From Cornus controversa (Eukaryota; Streptophyta; Magnoliopsida; Cornales; Cornaceae), in the NCBI GenBank assembly GCA_026545225.1, contig CM048849.1:9760041-9824040 (forward strand): a DNA stretch of 64,000 nt, read 5' to 3'. A program made the translations under genes and the position numbers. The notes below the pieces were generated by a model. That model saw only the letters and a list, made by a program, of their open reading frames with translations. It was not told where the DNA came from and searched no databases. This document shows positions 23,805 through 35,901 of the stretch, one piece after another (position 1 is the stretch's first letter; the number at the start of each line of letters is the position of its first letter).

Positions 23805-25774
23805 TCGTGACCGTTAAGAAGGTTTTCTTTCTTCATATTTTACATCAGTCTTGTTTGAATAAATAGTGTATTGCTCACACCCTTATATTTCCTACTTATG
23901 TTGTTTAAGAAATTGTGATATGTTTGTTTGTAACAAATTTTGAATTTTATATAATCATTTGGTTGGTTTTTTTGCCTAACCAGCACGCTGAAGGCTAATA
24001 TTATCCATTACATGACGTGATCTCTAATATTAGAGTTTACTTTTATTGTTCATCCATATGTTGTTGAAAAACCGGATAATTAAATAAAAATGTGTGTTTT
24101 TGAGACTACCACATGCCCTTGAAAAAAACTTGCATCATGCAAGTAGTATTACTCTTTTAAGAAGATTTATAGAGTTTCAGGATAAGTTAAATAGATACAT
24201 GAGTGTGTATTCTTTGTAATATAAAGACACTACTAGCTAGTGTGAAAGAAACAGATGCATTAAACACAAGTTATATAGTTGTGTATGTATATTCTATGTA
24301 ATATATTACACATAGTAAAATATGGTACGGAAAAAAAAATTCAGAAACACGTACAAGTATATTTCGATATTTAAAAAAAAAATGTTAGAAGAATTCTGCC
24401 AAAAAAAGGGAACATAAAAATATGAATACGGAGACATAAATGTATAATATGTTGTATAGATTAAAATTCAGAACGAAAATTTTGACTATAAACATGTTAT
24501 TTATTTTTTTATATGTCATATCTTTGTAAAGAGAAAATATAATAAAAGAAAATGTAAGAAATAATAAAATAAATTTTCATGCAAATTGACACTGCAACAA
24601 TAATCATCAAATCTATGAACTTTGAAAAAAAAAATCTATATGAATCTGTTGTCATTCTCTAATGTTTCAAACAATCCACAATCACAAAATTTCTCTAATG
24701 TTTCAAACAATCCACAATCACAAAATGTATGTATATATATTGCTATACAATTGTATGACATTAACGCATAAGTTCATAAAAGTTCATTACTTCACCAAAC
24801 ACTACTGAGACAACGACTTAGGAATTAGGATTGTAAAAGTAAAGGGAAAACAGTTGACATATAAGGCTTAGTAATTAGGATTGTATAGGGAAAGGAAAAA
24901 GGGTTGGGATTTAAGGCCAATTAAACGGGCACCTGACAAATCAAAGAGTTTATATGAATGAAAGAGTTTTATACGGTTTCAACTTGCAAAAAAGTTGGGA
25001 TAGAAGGCGTATTAAACGGTTACTCCTTATACGACAGACGAGTTAAGGAAATTTATAAGGTTTTTACTTAAACTACCCAACTTTACTGTATCTTTCAAGA
25101 CTGGATGACAAAAGGAAGTATTTCTTAAAGAAACGTACACATATGAATCACGTATCATTCGCAAATTTGCTAACTAGGATATTACATACACACTACTCGT
25201 TAGTGTGAAAATAAATTTATATAAATGATAGGCATTCAATCATTCGTAATAAAAAAGGGTGGATGTGAGGCATGTCTGCCTTAAATTTGTCAGATTAATG
25301 TTTACATTAGAATTTGGATGCTCCATAGATTTATAAAAGAAGCAACATGTAATTGTTGTTTATTTACTCTCCATTTCTTGAACAACATGCCACGACAAGA
25401 GATCCTCAAAAAAAGGTTTTTTTTTTTTCTAGAGAATTTCTCAAGATTGTAATTGTATAAGTGCTCAACAAGCACCATGTTCCTTAAAGAAAATTCATCA
25501 AACAGTTGACATGCACCATTTAGTTGATTATTTTGATGAATTCTATTTTCACTTTTGTCTATAAAAAAAAAAGAGAAGAAATTATAAGAAAATGTCATTA
25601 TATAATCTCACAAAAGGTTGTTTGATAGTATCAGGGGTCTGTAGAGAGAGTTTGTAATGATAACTCTCTAAGGTTCCTTTTTGCCTTTAACAAAGGGCTT
25701 CAAGATTGGAATGGTGGAATGAAAGAAGATTTAACTATGAAAAGTGAAAATTATTGTGCCTTATGCCATTTGCA
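23805..25774. other. Intergenic DNA 3' of the kinase pseudogene
   Basis: AT-rich, no gene recognised. A 36-bp unit (TTCTCTAATGTTTCAAACAA...) is tandemly duplicated at 24655-24690 and 24691-24726. A frame at 25302-25598 on the minus strand has no recognisable family. Confidence 0.6.
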
Positions 25775-26400
25775 TATCTTCCCTTAGAACAGATTCTAAA
25801 TTCTCCAAAGGTGTCTAAACACAAACAAAAGGTTAAACAAACTCCCAAAATTGAATACAAATCATCAAAGCCATATCATTGATGATCATCAAAAGCTAAA
25901 TAAAGAAAATAAAATAAAATTAATCCTCATCATAAATAAAGTTTTTGCATAGGTACCTCTCCTCGTTCTCTTCCATCAGTACGCTCCAAATCCATTACAA
26001 GTGTGCAAGGTTCAATCCGAGTACATTTTGCCAGCCAAATACCTTTACTGGTTTGAGACCTGATTAGAATAGTATCCGGTCAGCTTTTAATGTCTGACAC
26101 TCTGACCAAAAACAAATTTGACCCAACATAGTGCTTTATGACTACATACCATCCCCTAAAGCTGAAAGGTCCACGGACACCAAAACAAGACATAGATGTT
26201 CGTGTGACCAATTAGTATCCAAAAACTTAATTGATGAATGAATTCACCATTTCTTTTTAATTGCTTAGAAGTCATGTTTCATTGATTCTCTGTTTGGTTG
26301 CTGACTTGCCACTATAGTGAATAAAAATGTGATCCATTATTAATCTTTTAAGTTCAAAAGAAATAGAACATGATGAGAAAGAAAGTAAGGTTTGATCGGA
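25775..26400 (-). repeat. Interspersed repeat carrying RHD3 gene piece, copy 2
   Basis: Second copy of the repeat at 6126-6790, same orientation, with scattered substitutions and small indels. It is followed at 26401 by a short ACTAC microsatellite (about 26401-26423). Purine-rich DNA (26640-26690) and ACTCACTCACCTGATGATTG (about 26726) could be 5' leader sequence of the same source gene on the minus strand, but I cannot show that. Confidence 0.8.
25957..26175 (-). pseudogene. RHD3/SEY1-like GTPase gene fragment, copy 2
   Basis: Same two exons as copy 1. The exon at 25957-26059 encodes [20 protein letters not shown]; a 90-bp intron (26060-26149) and a short exon from 26150 follow on the minus strand. 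The G3 glycine is again replaced, here by arginine (DLER), a different change from copy 1 (DLED). A base is missing in the short exon (GCTTTAGGGG against GCTTTTAGGGG in copy 1). The splice sites and intron length are the same in both copies, so both derive from one genomic fragment. It is not functional. Confidence 0.85.
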
Positions 26401-26889
26401 TACTACACTACACTACACTACACATTTATCAACTTCACATCAATTAATCAAAAACCACTATAACAAAATGGTACAATAATCACAAGCAGAAGAAGAAAAC
26501 CAAAAAACAGAACAAAATGTGACAAAGAAAAGATCCATTGTAATAATATCAATGATTTTGAGAAACTGCGTCATGCTTAGAAGCTAATTCATGCACGTTT
26601 AAAACACAGAAAAATTCAAAGCAACACAAGAAAAGTCAGAAGTTAAAGAGATTGAGAAGAGAGAGTGAGAGAGGAGAGAAGAGAGCAATGTAGTTTTGAG
26701 ACTCGAATGAGATCGGTGAGAAAAGACTCACTCACCTGATGATTGAAACTGGTTGGTCAGACTTGAGACGGTGACTACCGCACAAAAGGAGATGTTAGGG
26801 TTCGCATTTGAAGAGTTCCTTGGAAGCAACACTTTCTCTCTCTATATATATATATGTTTTCTCTCTCTAACTATTTTTTTGATTTAATG

Positions 26890-27246
26890 GATCCAAAACT
26901 AGAAATGGGAGAGCTGAACGTAAACATAGACATATTTTGGATACTGTTCGCACTCTTCTTATTTCCAGTTCATGTCCTAAAAAATTGTAGGGGGAAGCAG
27001 CTCTAACTGCTATTTATACCATCAATCATGCTCCCATGCCTATCCTCCAAAATCAATCTCCTTATGAGCGTCTATATGGTGTTACCCCTTCTTACAATCT
27101 TCTCAAAGTTTTTGGTTGTGCTTGTTTTGTCCTCCTTCAACCTCGTGAACACACCAAGTTAGAACCTCGTGCTCGTCTTTGCTATTTCTTAGGTTATGGG
27201 ATTGAGCACAAGGGTTATCGTTGTTGGGATCCCATCTCTAAATGAT
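26890..27246 (+). pseudogene. Ty1/copia integrase-region remnant
   Basis: Short fossil of a copia polyprotein. It reads a GRAERKHRH-type stretch, then YTINHAPMPILQNQSPYERL, VFGCACFVLLQP and LCYFLGYGIEHKGYRCWDP, the region that ends the copia integrase core. No LTRs are visible. It is a small broken fragment ending next to a CACTA terminus at 27252. Confidence 0.85.
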
Positions 27247-27251
27247 TACGT

Positions 27252-27690
27252 CACTACAACAAAATTCACTTTTTACGACGGGCAAAAATATATTCTACGA
27301 CGGTCCTTGTTCGTCGTTGTATCCCCTATCGTGGTAGATAGATGTCATTCCACGACGACCATTGGCCCATTGTGGAAAGTTGTCTTTCCACGACTGTCAT
27401 TTTTCGGTCATAGAAAGTTGATTTTTCACAACTAGCTTTGCCCCTCCTAGAAAGTTGATTTTTCCACGACGGTCATTTTCCTGTCGTAGAAAGTTGATTT
27501 TTCACGACGGACTTTGCCCCTCGTAGAAAGTTGACTTTTCCACGACGGTTATTTTTTCGTCGTAGAAGGTTGAATTTCCACGACGGGCTTTGCTCCTCGT
27601 AGAAATTTGATTTTCCACGATGGACTCTGCTCCTCGTAGAAAGATGACTTTCTACGACGGACTTTACCTCTCGTAAAAAGTAATTTTTTT
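27252..27690 (+). mobile_element. CACTA transposon terminus 1
   Basis: Begins CACTACAACAAAATTCAC, the terminal motif of plant CACTA (En/Spm) transposons, followed by about ten subterminal repeats of the type CACGACGGACTTTGCCCCTC and CGTAGAAAGTTGA in both directions, as transposase-binding arrays have. The matching far end (GTTGTAGTG) was not found in the window, so this is one end of a truncated element or one that extends elsewhere. The 3 bp before it are CGT. Confidence 0.8.
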
Positions 27691-28637
27691 TAAAAAATAT
27701 ATAAAATAAGCTTGCTTTACATTGTTCCCAACACAAAAACTGTACAACTAATGCCTCCTATTCATCCAAAGCCAAGCCTTGTACAAACAGCACAATGCTA
27801 AATAAAAAACGAAGCATAAGAGAACATAAGAAGGCAAATAAGAAACATCCATATTCCAAATTCCAATTTTAAATCATATGAAAGGTAACAAATAAGAAAC
27901 ATCCATATGAAAGGTTGAAAGGTATCATTAAGTAGCAATCCAAATTTCAATTTTAAATCAAGTATATAAAAGAAAATATGTCTTCCCAAACACCACCTAA
28001 AGACTGGAGTGACTTGATCCACTTCCTTTAACAGCCCTCCAATTAAGCCTTCTCTTCTCAACTTCTCATCTTTTTCTTTTCTACATAAAATCACCAAAAC
28101 ATTCACTACCAATGCTTTAAACAAATGGTAAGTTATAATGGCATAGAATGATATATTGATGTGTAAAGATAAGTTATAATACCATGCAAAACAGATGAAG
28201 TTATTTTTCTATTCATTTTGTTGCAGATAAACCCATTAATCTTAACTTTAAAGTTAAAATTAAATTATGTCCTGTTTAATTGTTCTTTCTTAGATCTCTT
28301 TCTTTTTCTTTTTTTTTGAATTTTTTCCAAAGATGTCGATCACTAAGCTAGCCTTAATTAATTCATCATGTTGTAAGAATATTGTCTTGACCTCAATCTC
28401 ATAGTGATTCAAATTCATTTCTAACAATTGTTTCCAACAATGCGACTTAGAGTTTATGTTTTTTTTAAAAAAAATCTTGAATCAATGCTAATTCATGATA
28501 TTTATTTTTAATTATGATGTAAAACTCTTCTTATTAGGTTTTTAATTATGTATTTTTATATGTAGGAATTATATATAATTTTACCCTATATATATACATT
28601 TCCTTACTCTATACATTCAGGACTTGGTAAAACACTA
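27691..28637. other. Unassigned DNA between two CACTA ends
   Basis: AT-rich. A 108-codon frame on the minus strand (27798-28124) has no family I recognise. The stretch may belong to the interior of CACTA 1. Confidence 0.45.
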
Positions 28638-28859
28638 CACTACAAGAAAAATAAGTTATAACAACCTGTAATTCATGACATGCATAAAAGTAAGTCGTAT
28701 TAAAGTAATTCTTAAGGTTCATGTTTTGGACACCTTTTAAAATGTTAAAAATAGGATTATTTTAATGACTTGCAATTAATTGCTGAATCAATTGTCATTT
28801 AATGACTTACATTTTTTATTACAATGACGTGTTTGGTATGTCGTCAATATAGGGCCAAA

Positions 28860-29812
28860 AATTCACCAATTCCCTCCCTCCAAATTTAATTCTCGTGCGC
28901 TACCTACTCTAACATGTCTTTTCCTTTGATCACTTTCTATTCTCACCTGGCCCCTTTTTCCTATGATCGCTTCCTATTCCCATTGTAAACCCTAGCTTGC
29001 AATGATTATGCACTTCGATCCTTTCATCTTTCGCACCAACCTTTTGGCCAATAATTATTTGGATTATTAGTGACGAGGATGAGAGAAAGTGAGATGGGGA
29101 AAAGTGTTTCAGTGAGATAAAGAGGAAGAGAGAGTTAGAGACAGAAATCATGAGAGATCAAGAGGAAAAAAAGACCTATTTTAGAATTTGATTTCATAGT
29201 TACTCAGTTGTGTGCTCAACTTGAAGATGGAAGCTTCATGTGATCGAAGAACGAGAAGCTGAGATGAAGATTCCTTCAAACGCTGGTAGGTGCTGTTCGA
29301 ATCACCCTTGATTTGCTAAGTATAAATTCATCTCTCTCATGCACAGGCGTACACAATCTACACAGGTGCACACCTATATCATGATTATTTGCACGATTCA
29401 CTTCTTATTTGATTTGATTGAGGGTTGGTTCCTGATTTCCCCAAATTTGCATTTCTATTTTCTAAAACCTCTGCTTTGAATCGTGTTTTGCTGCTACTAT
29501 AACAGTGAAGTCTTTTTGGTGAAACAAAATTCATAAATAATTATGTTCTTTCTTGTCTCGATCTTTTCCCTTGGGGCTTATTTTGAGCCTATAGCAAATT
29601 GAATCTGAACCTATAATGCTGGAAATTGTAATTTTCTATCCGAAAACAAATTTGGCATGTTGTTGCTTTGGTCTGAGTGTTCATATGAGTCCACCTTTGA
29701 TCATAGTCATTGGATTCTATATCGAGTTACATTCCATCATTAGTAGTTTCTTTGCTATTATCTTCAAGAAGTTATTTATCACTTTGTTCAGTACATATTC
29801 CTTACACAACAG
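28860..29812. other. CACTA 2 interior, unassigned
   Basis: Between the left subterminal repeats and the NHD1 piece. It holds pyrimidine-rich and AG-rich sequence and an exon-like stretch ending CAAACGCTGGTAGGT near 29280, but nothing I can name. Confidence 0.4.
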
Positions 29813-31648
29813 ATTTCTTTGGGCTGTTGTTGTGATAGCGGTAAATGTTGGTGGTGCATGGACTTCTATTGGTGATGTCACCACTACTATGTTATGGATA
29901 CATGGTCAAATATCCACGTTGCAGACGATGAAGATCATCTCTTTGTTGTAGTAATCTAATTTCTTGTAGATAGTTGGCTCCTGTGGGTTCATTTTCCTTA
30001 CTTTCCAATAATCTTCTTCTGTGGTAACCATGCATACTTAGATTACTACTTGCTAAGAAGATTTTGCATTGCCATGAAATGATGTGTTTCATACTCCTTA
30101 TACGTACTTGCCTTACACATAAAGCAAATATGAGGATAGTATGGAGGTCGAATAGAAACTACTTGATAAGGTCTATTTTCCTCCTTATTGCAACTAGGAC
30201 TCTAGTAGTGTTAGCACTTATGAGTCACCCTGTTCCAGTGACTTAATTGCAATGCTAATTGATAAACGGAATGGGAAATACATATGAACTTTATCTTAGA
30301 AACTTATTATAAAAAAGATAAACAAAAAATTATGGTGACCAATTAATAAAAAATATTAGAGATGGTGTGGGGAATATGGGTTAAGGCAGTGAGAAAAAGT
30401 ATTTGTGTAAATCAACAAAGTATCTGAACCTAAAATAGAACAGAATGGCAAAGAAGAATTAATTTAGCCAACCCTGAGTAGGTGGGATTGAGACTATCTT
30501 GAGTTGAGATGTGCCTCTCCTTTGTATGCATGTGTGTAGAGAGAGAGAGAGAGAGAGAGACTACAATGAGCTGGTCTGACTCAATAATTTGTGAAAAAAA
30601 AAGGTTGACAATCAAACAATTTTGTACAATTTAAATCATCTCTGCTTACGGTAGTGGAGAACTTTCTCAAAATTTTCAGGATGTCAACTCCGGGTTAAAC
30701 TTCAGTCACTCAGGGAATTGGAACAAAAATTCTTACAAGTTTATGAAATCAACATATACATACATAAATGATCATTTATGGGTACAATGATCAAATAAAT
30801 TGTAGTTTGGTTTTGGGCACTGCATAATGGACATACGTTCTGGCCCTTCTGGCAATTAAAAAAGTTACATCCATGTTTTGAGTGAGCAATTGAGAAAGAT
30901 AACCAATCAGATTTTCCAAAATATCTGATAATGCTACTATCTGACATAAAATAACTCCGTACATGTGGCCCTTTTATGGTGGTCTTTTTTTTTTCCCTAG
31001 TTTTTATGGTGGTCTTAGACCACTTGAAATTTGCCGATGTCCAATTACACTGCCTAAGTTCATGTTTTTAGTGTGAGGCTTGGAACTCTATTTATCTCAT
31101 CATTCTCAGAAATTCTAATAATGTAGCGGTGATGGAGCTAAATGATTTCTGTAATCACATTTTTTTTGCTTACAGGACTTAGTTGTTCCTTCAACTATTT
31201 CTCTGGCTGTCCCACTGGCTTTGATGTCCTTTACTAGGTATTCTTCTTTTACAGTAGAACCAAAGTTAAGGAAATTTGAGTTTGAAAGTTTGAATTAGGA
31301 TTCATGATTGTAGAAAAATCATTTGTCTCTTCCGTTTTTCATTCAGTGAAGTTAACGGGAAGGGGCAGAAGTCTTCTAGTGTTTTGGCATCTGAACAGAT
31401 GGCCCCTTGGGGACAGCTTGTTTTCTTTGTAGGCATTGGAGCTTTGCTGTTTGTCCCATTGTTCAAGGCTTTAATAGGGCTACCTCATTACATGGGTATT
31501 TTACTTGGGCTTGGAGTTAAATGGATCCTGATAGATGCTACACAATATAGTGAATCAAAAAGACAACAATTGAAAGTGCCACAGGCTTTGTCACGCATTG
31601 ACACTCAAGGAGTACTTTTTTCCTTGGAATCCTTTTGTCTGTCAGTAG
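29813..31648 (+). pseudogene. NHD1-like NhaD Na+/H+ antiporter fragment
   Basis: Three exons of the plant chloroplast-envelope sodium/proton antiporter NHD1, with introns. Exon 29813-29933 reads AVVVIAVNVGGAWTSIGDVT then TTTMLWIHGQISTLQTMK (family AANAGGAWTPIGDVTTTMLW). Exon 31176-31237 reads DLVVPSTISLAVPLALMSFT. Exon 31347-31648 reads EVNGKGQ, then MAPWGQLVFFVGIGALLFVP, GLPHYMGILLGLG and KVPQALSRIDTQG. Boundaries fit AG acceptors and GT donors, and codons split correctly across the second intron (AG|T). The first donor is changed (AAG|AT), and a base loss near 31618 shifts the last codons. Neither the upstream nor the later antiporter exons are present. It lies inside the CACTA ends, so I infer a captured gene piece. 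Confidence 0.88.
30538..30560. repeat. (GA)n microsatellite
   Basis: Uninterrupted GA dinucleotide run of about eleven units. Confidence 0.95.
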
Positions 31649-33105
31649 GTATATAAGAACACCATTTAAAATTTTCTAATGTAATATAATGTTTGTTAAA
31701 TGCATATAAGAATCTATTAGAGTATCTTATATCTCATCGGTTTAGTATTTTGAAGGGTCGAAATCATGCCTCACTTTGTACTTGATTCACATTGTTGTCA
31801 CTTCAAATTCATGGTTTTGAGTCATGACTGATAATCATCATTGACCATTAAATGAGACAGATATAAAATTGTTCTCTAAGAAGCTTAATGAAACTTTCTT
31901 GTACTGCGTCTAAAACTAATTTCTCATCACTATCAAATTCATATTGTCGTCACTTCTATTAAGTTGGCAGTTGGCACCTTCTGCTATAAAAATTGGATAA
32001 ATTCATTATACATGGGAAATACTTAACGACATTATTATGAAGGGGTTTTTTTACCTTACGAATCTAAATTGATTTACTTCTTAGTTATTTTTATTTGGTC
32101 ACGGAATGCTTGATGGGATGTCTATGGTTTGATCATTATATAGTTGGAAAATTAGAGTCAAAACAGTGTAAAATTGACTATATAATGCAAAAAATATAAA
32201 CACAACTTCATCAAAGCATCACACTTATCAATCCGTTATTGTAATTTTATAGATTCAAAAGTGAACAAAATAGGAAATTTTCTTGGTTAGGGTATGGTTA
32301 CCAATTCCTCTCATTCTCAATGCTTTCATCTTTCAGGCCTCTGTGAGTTGTAAATTTTATGTATTCAATAGTGTGAGAGATGCATATGTGCCATTTATTT
32401 ATTATCAAGGTTACTTTGAGGGGTATTTCTATTGTCTGATCTAGAAAATAAATGTAGTGACTGATTGACCTTTGATCTAATGATAACATGCCCAGTTCAT
32501 ATCTTTGTACACGAACAATAGACCCTATCAATAGTTAATATAGCAAAATTGCAACTATGAATCCTTAATAATGGTATATGCAGAGGTCAAGGCTTTAGAT
32601 TAAGATATAGATGTAGGTCACTAGATTACCTTGGGTTCCTTTATTCTAATGATTCATTTATACTTAGCTACAAGTAAACTTCAGAATGTGACACGTCAGG
32701 TATTTTTTTTTTTAAGTTGATTATGATTATAATTAATTTTTTATGAGTAATTATTGTTATACTTTAACTTGAATTTTATAGCAGTCAAGATCATATAATT
32801 TAATATGTTTGTGTTGTAGTTGCAGCTAATCTGAAGTTCATTGCTATTGAAGAATTTTAGAGGTGAGTTTATATTTTGTAAGGTTTTATGTTAGTTGCGA
32901 TGGTGGATGTTTCTTTTGATAATGTGGGGTTAAAGCTGAATATGTACAATTATCATATATTTCTAAAGTCCCGGAGAGTGATTGATAGGTCTACTATGAC
33001 TATTTTAAGGTAATGAGTATTTTCTTTTTATTTCATTTGGTGCACTTGTGTATAGTTTTGATTATTGTGTTTTTTTTGAACTCCTCCTATATATTGTTGC
33101 TTTGA
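31649..33105. other. Non-coding DNA 3' of NHD1 piece
   Basis: Intron-like AT-rich DNA. It may be the captured intron following the last NHD1 exon, since the exon ends in GTCAGTAG|GTATAT, but no further NHD1 exon was found before the LINE poly(A) at about 33107. Confidence 0.5.
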
Positions 33106-33106
33106 T

Positions 33107-34383
33107 ATAAAAAATTTTTTTTTTTTGAAAGGTAAGGGTTCTATATTAATTCAAGCAAAGTCAAATTACAATTTGACTTGGGGCATTCCCCAAGGGGGAA
33201 ATAAACAATCTAACAATGTGGAATCCCCATATCCACCAAAAAAGCAAAAACCAAACACCCATACCCATACCATCAGTAAACCAATCTAAGAGACTCATCC
33301 CCCCTCCCCCTTGGGCCATACATAACATGGCTGGTATCACATTGCCCCCATGAATAGAATAAATGGGCTTCTTGTCTCTTAGAATTCAAATGCAGGTACT
33401 CCTTAATACAACCAACCCACAACATCAGCCTCAATAGTAGCTTCAGAAACCACACATCACTCTTTTGACTCCCCCTGTGCTTCCCCCCAGAGTCTGCAGT
33501 AGGCCAAAAAACATCAAGCCAAAAAACAACTCCTTTCCCACATAATCTGCAGCACACCAAGCCACACCAAGCACATCTGCTGTCTGTATACACATTCTGG
33601 GAAACACCAATCACATTTCCATTTTTAAATCTGCTAATCAAATTGTTGTACAACCTATCCCAGCAGTCCCCCAGCAAATCATTCCACACAAACCACAAAA
33701 AACACAGATCTGTACAATTTGACTTGGGGCATTCCCCAGGGGGGAAATAAACAATCTAACAATGTGGAATCCCCATATCCACTAAACAAGCAAAAACCAA
33801 ACACCCATACCCATACCATCAGTAAACCAAACTAAGAGACTCATCCCCCCTCCCCCTTGGGCCATGCATAACATGGCTGGTATCACACTGCCCCCATGAA
33901 TAGAACAAATGGGCTTCTTGTCTCTTAGAATTCAAATGCAGGTACTCCTTAATATAACCAACCCACAACATCAGCCTCAATAGTAGCTTCAGAAACCACA
34001 CATCACTCTTTTGACTCCCCCTGTGCTTCCCCCCAGAGTCTGCAGTAGGCCAAAAAACATCAAGCCAAAAAACAACTCATTTCCCACATAATCTGTAGCA
34101 CACCAAGCCACACCAAGCACATCTGCTGTCTGTATACACATTCTGGGAAACACCAGTCACATTTCCATTTCTAAATCTGCTAATCAAATTGTTGTACAAC
34201 CTATCCCAGCAATCCCCCAGCAAAGCACTCCACACAAACCACAGAAAACACATATCTGTACACGGCCTTTTGATCACACACTCTTCAACCCCAATGCCAA
34301 ACAAGAAAATAGAGGAGTAGTCCTCTACCAAAGTTTTCAAGCAGAAGCCCCCCCCCCCATTATACCACGTGATCACATGCCAT
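33107..34383 (-). mobile_element. L1-type LINE, 3' part
   Basis: 3' end of a LINE on the minus strand. A poly(A) tract (poly-T on the plus strand, about 33113-33126) marks its end. It is separated from its 5' part (49075-50430) by the Athila-like element inserted with TSD GCCAT. A 546-bp stretch is tandemly duplicated: 33169-33714 and 33715-34260, so the reading RLYNNLISRF and SRCAWCGLVC occurs twice on the minus strand. A poly-C/G run is at 34350-34359. Confidence 0.8.
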
Positions 34384-35901
34384 TGATTCGTGTGTGAGTG
34401 TGACTCAAAAAGTATATCAATTAAAATTTCCACACTTCCCAATAGAACGAATTCCTTACAGAATAGGGCTATCGAAAGGGGTATCATACCTCAGGGATTA
34501 TGGTCTGATGAGTTAGAATACGGAATTAATTCTAATTAAATTTAGAAGAAAAGAATTCTGATTTTTAAACTAAATTAATTAAAAAGTAAAATAAATCAAA
34601 GATAAATAAGATAGTGAAGATAATAAGAGAGAAATCTAGGGTGTTTGACTTCACCACTAACTCCACAATCAATGGTCAATTGAATCAACTATAGGGGAAT
34701 TACATCATGCATAAGTGGTGTCGGTGGCTACAAGCTCACCTTCATCCGTCAAGAAGATAACATATGATTAAGGCTAAGCCATGGACTATCTTCGATTGGC
34801 ACGGGCCATCTGCCTAACTACTCTAATCTAGGGTGCAGTATGGTTCATCTTCTCTAGGCATAATCCATCAAAGCTCATAACAATATATTCAGTGATTACC
34901 ATTGTGTAACAATCTCTCTCATGATCACAGAAAACAAGAGAGATTGAGTTCAATAACAACAACTAAATATCTAAGACAAGATAAGAAATCATTGAGATTG
35001 AATTTACAAGACTTTTATTGCTCAATTCTATAATAAGAATCCTCTGAATTACACAATCTATGCATGTATATAAAGGTCCCCAATAATTAAAACAATCAAA
35101 CCATTGATGCTTTGTTAGGGCTACATCAAAACCCTAGTGGATGAAATAGCCGCTCATGGTAGAAGAAGAAGCTTCAACTGTTGAGGAAGAAGACATCATC
35201 TTTTTGAATTAGGCGTATGACTTCGTTCTCCAATGGCTCTGCAATATATTTCTGTTCTCTTCTCAGCTTTCTCCAAGCTCTGTTCTCTCTATGTAATATC
35301 TTCTGTAAGCTCCCTCAACTCAGCCTCCAAGTCTTTACTTTATTCCCCAAGAGAATACACCAAAGTCCTAATCCAATTAGGAATAAATTAGGGTTTCCCG
35401 CAACACTAATCAGGTGGGTTTTTCCTGCTGACTTCGGCCCAACTTTTGACCCACTAGAAGTCCGATTTACGGAATTGTCGTGAAATACAAAAGTGTGCAG
35501 AATCAAATTTTGTTCAACCTCTTACAAGAATTATGTCGATTTGAGGCTCGTAAATAAGACTTCTGGTCCGTTTTCCAAAACGGGATTAAGACTGTATTAT
35601 GCGCAGATTTGGGCTTCAGGCCCGAAACCTTCTTAAGCAGCTGTAATTCTCTTGGACCTCTTTCTTGGGCTGATTTGAGTTAAAATAAATGGTTGAGTGA
35701 ATCTCCTTGATGTAGTCTTCATCTCACCATCTTGGATGTCTTCTTTAAAAGCCCAAAATCATGGTTTTAACTGAAATAATCATTAAGGCCCTAAAAATAC
35801 AGAAAACACTAAAACAAAGTAAAATCACAAAATAATCTATCACTAAGAGAATAAAATACATAAGTTAAGAGGCTAGAATACGTAACATTCAACGCCTATC
35901 A
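34384..35901 (-). repeat. 3' LTR of Athila-like element 2
   Basis: 1,518 bp. On the plus strand it runs from TGATTCGTGTG to CGCCTATCA. It is preceded internally by the polypurine tract TTTAGGAGTG on the minus strand. Confidence 0.93.

Noticed and set aside
29813-31648. A working NHD1 gene
   Set aside because: Only three middle exons, a changed donor and a late frameshift; neither the upstream part with the transit peptide nor the downstream exons are present.
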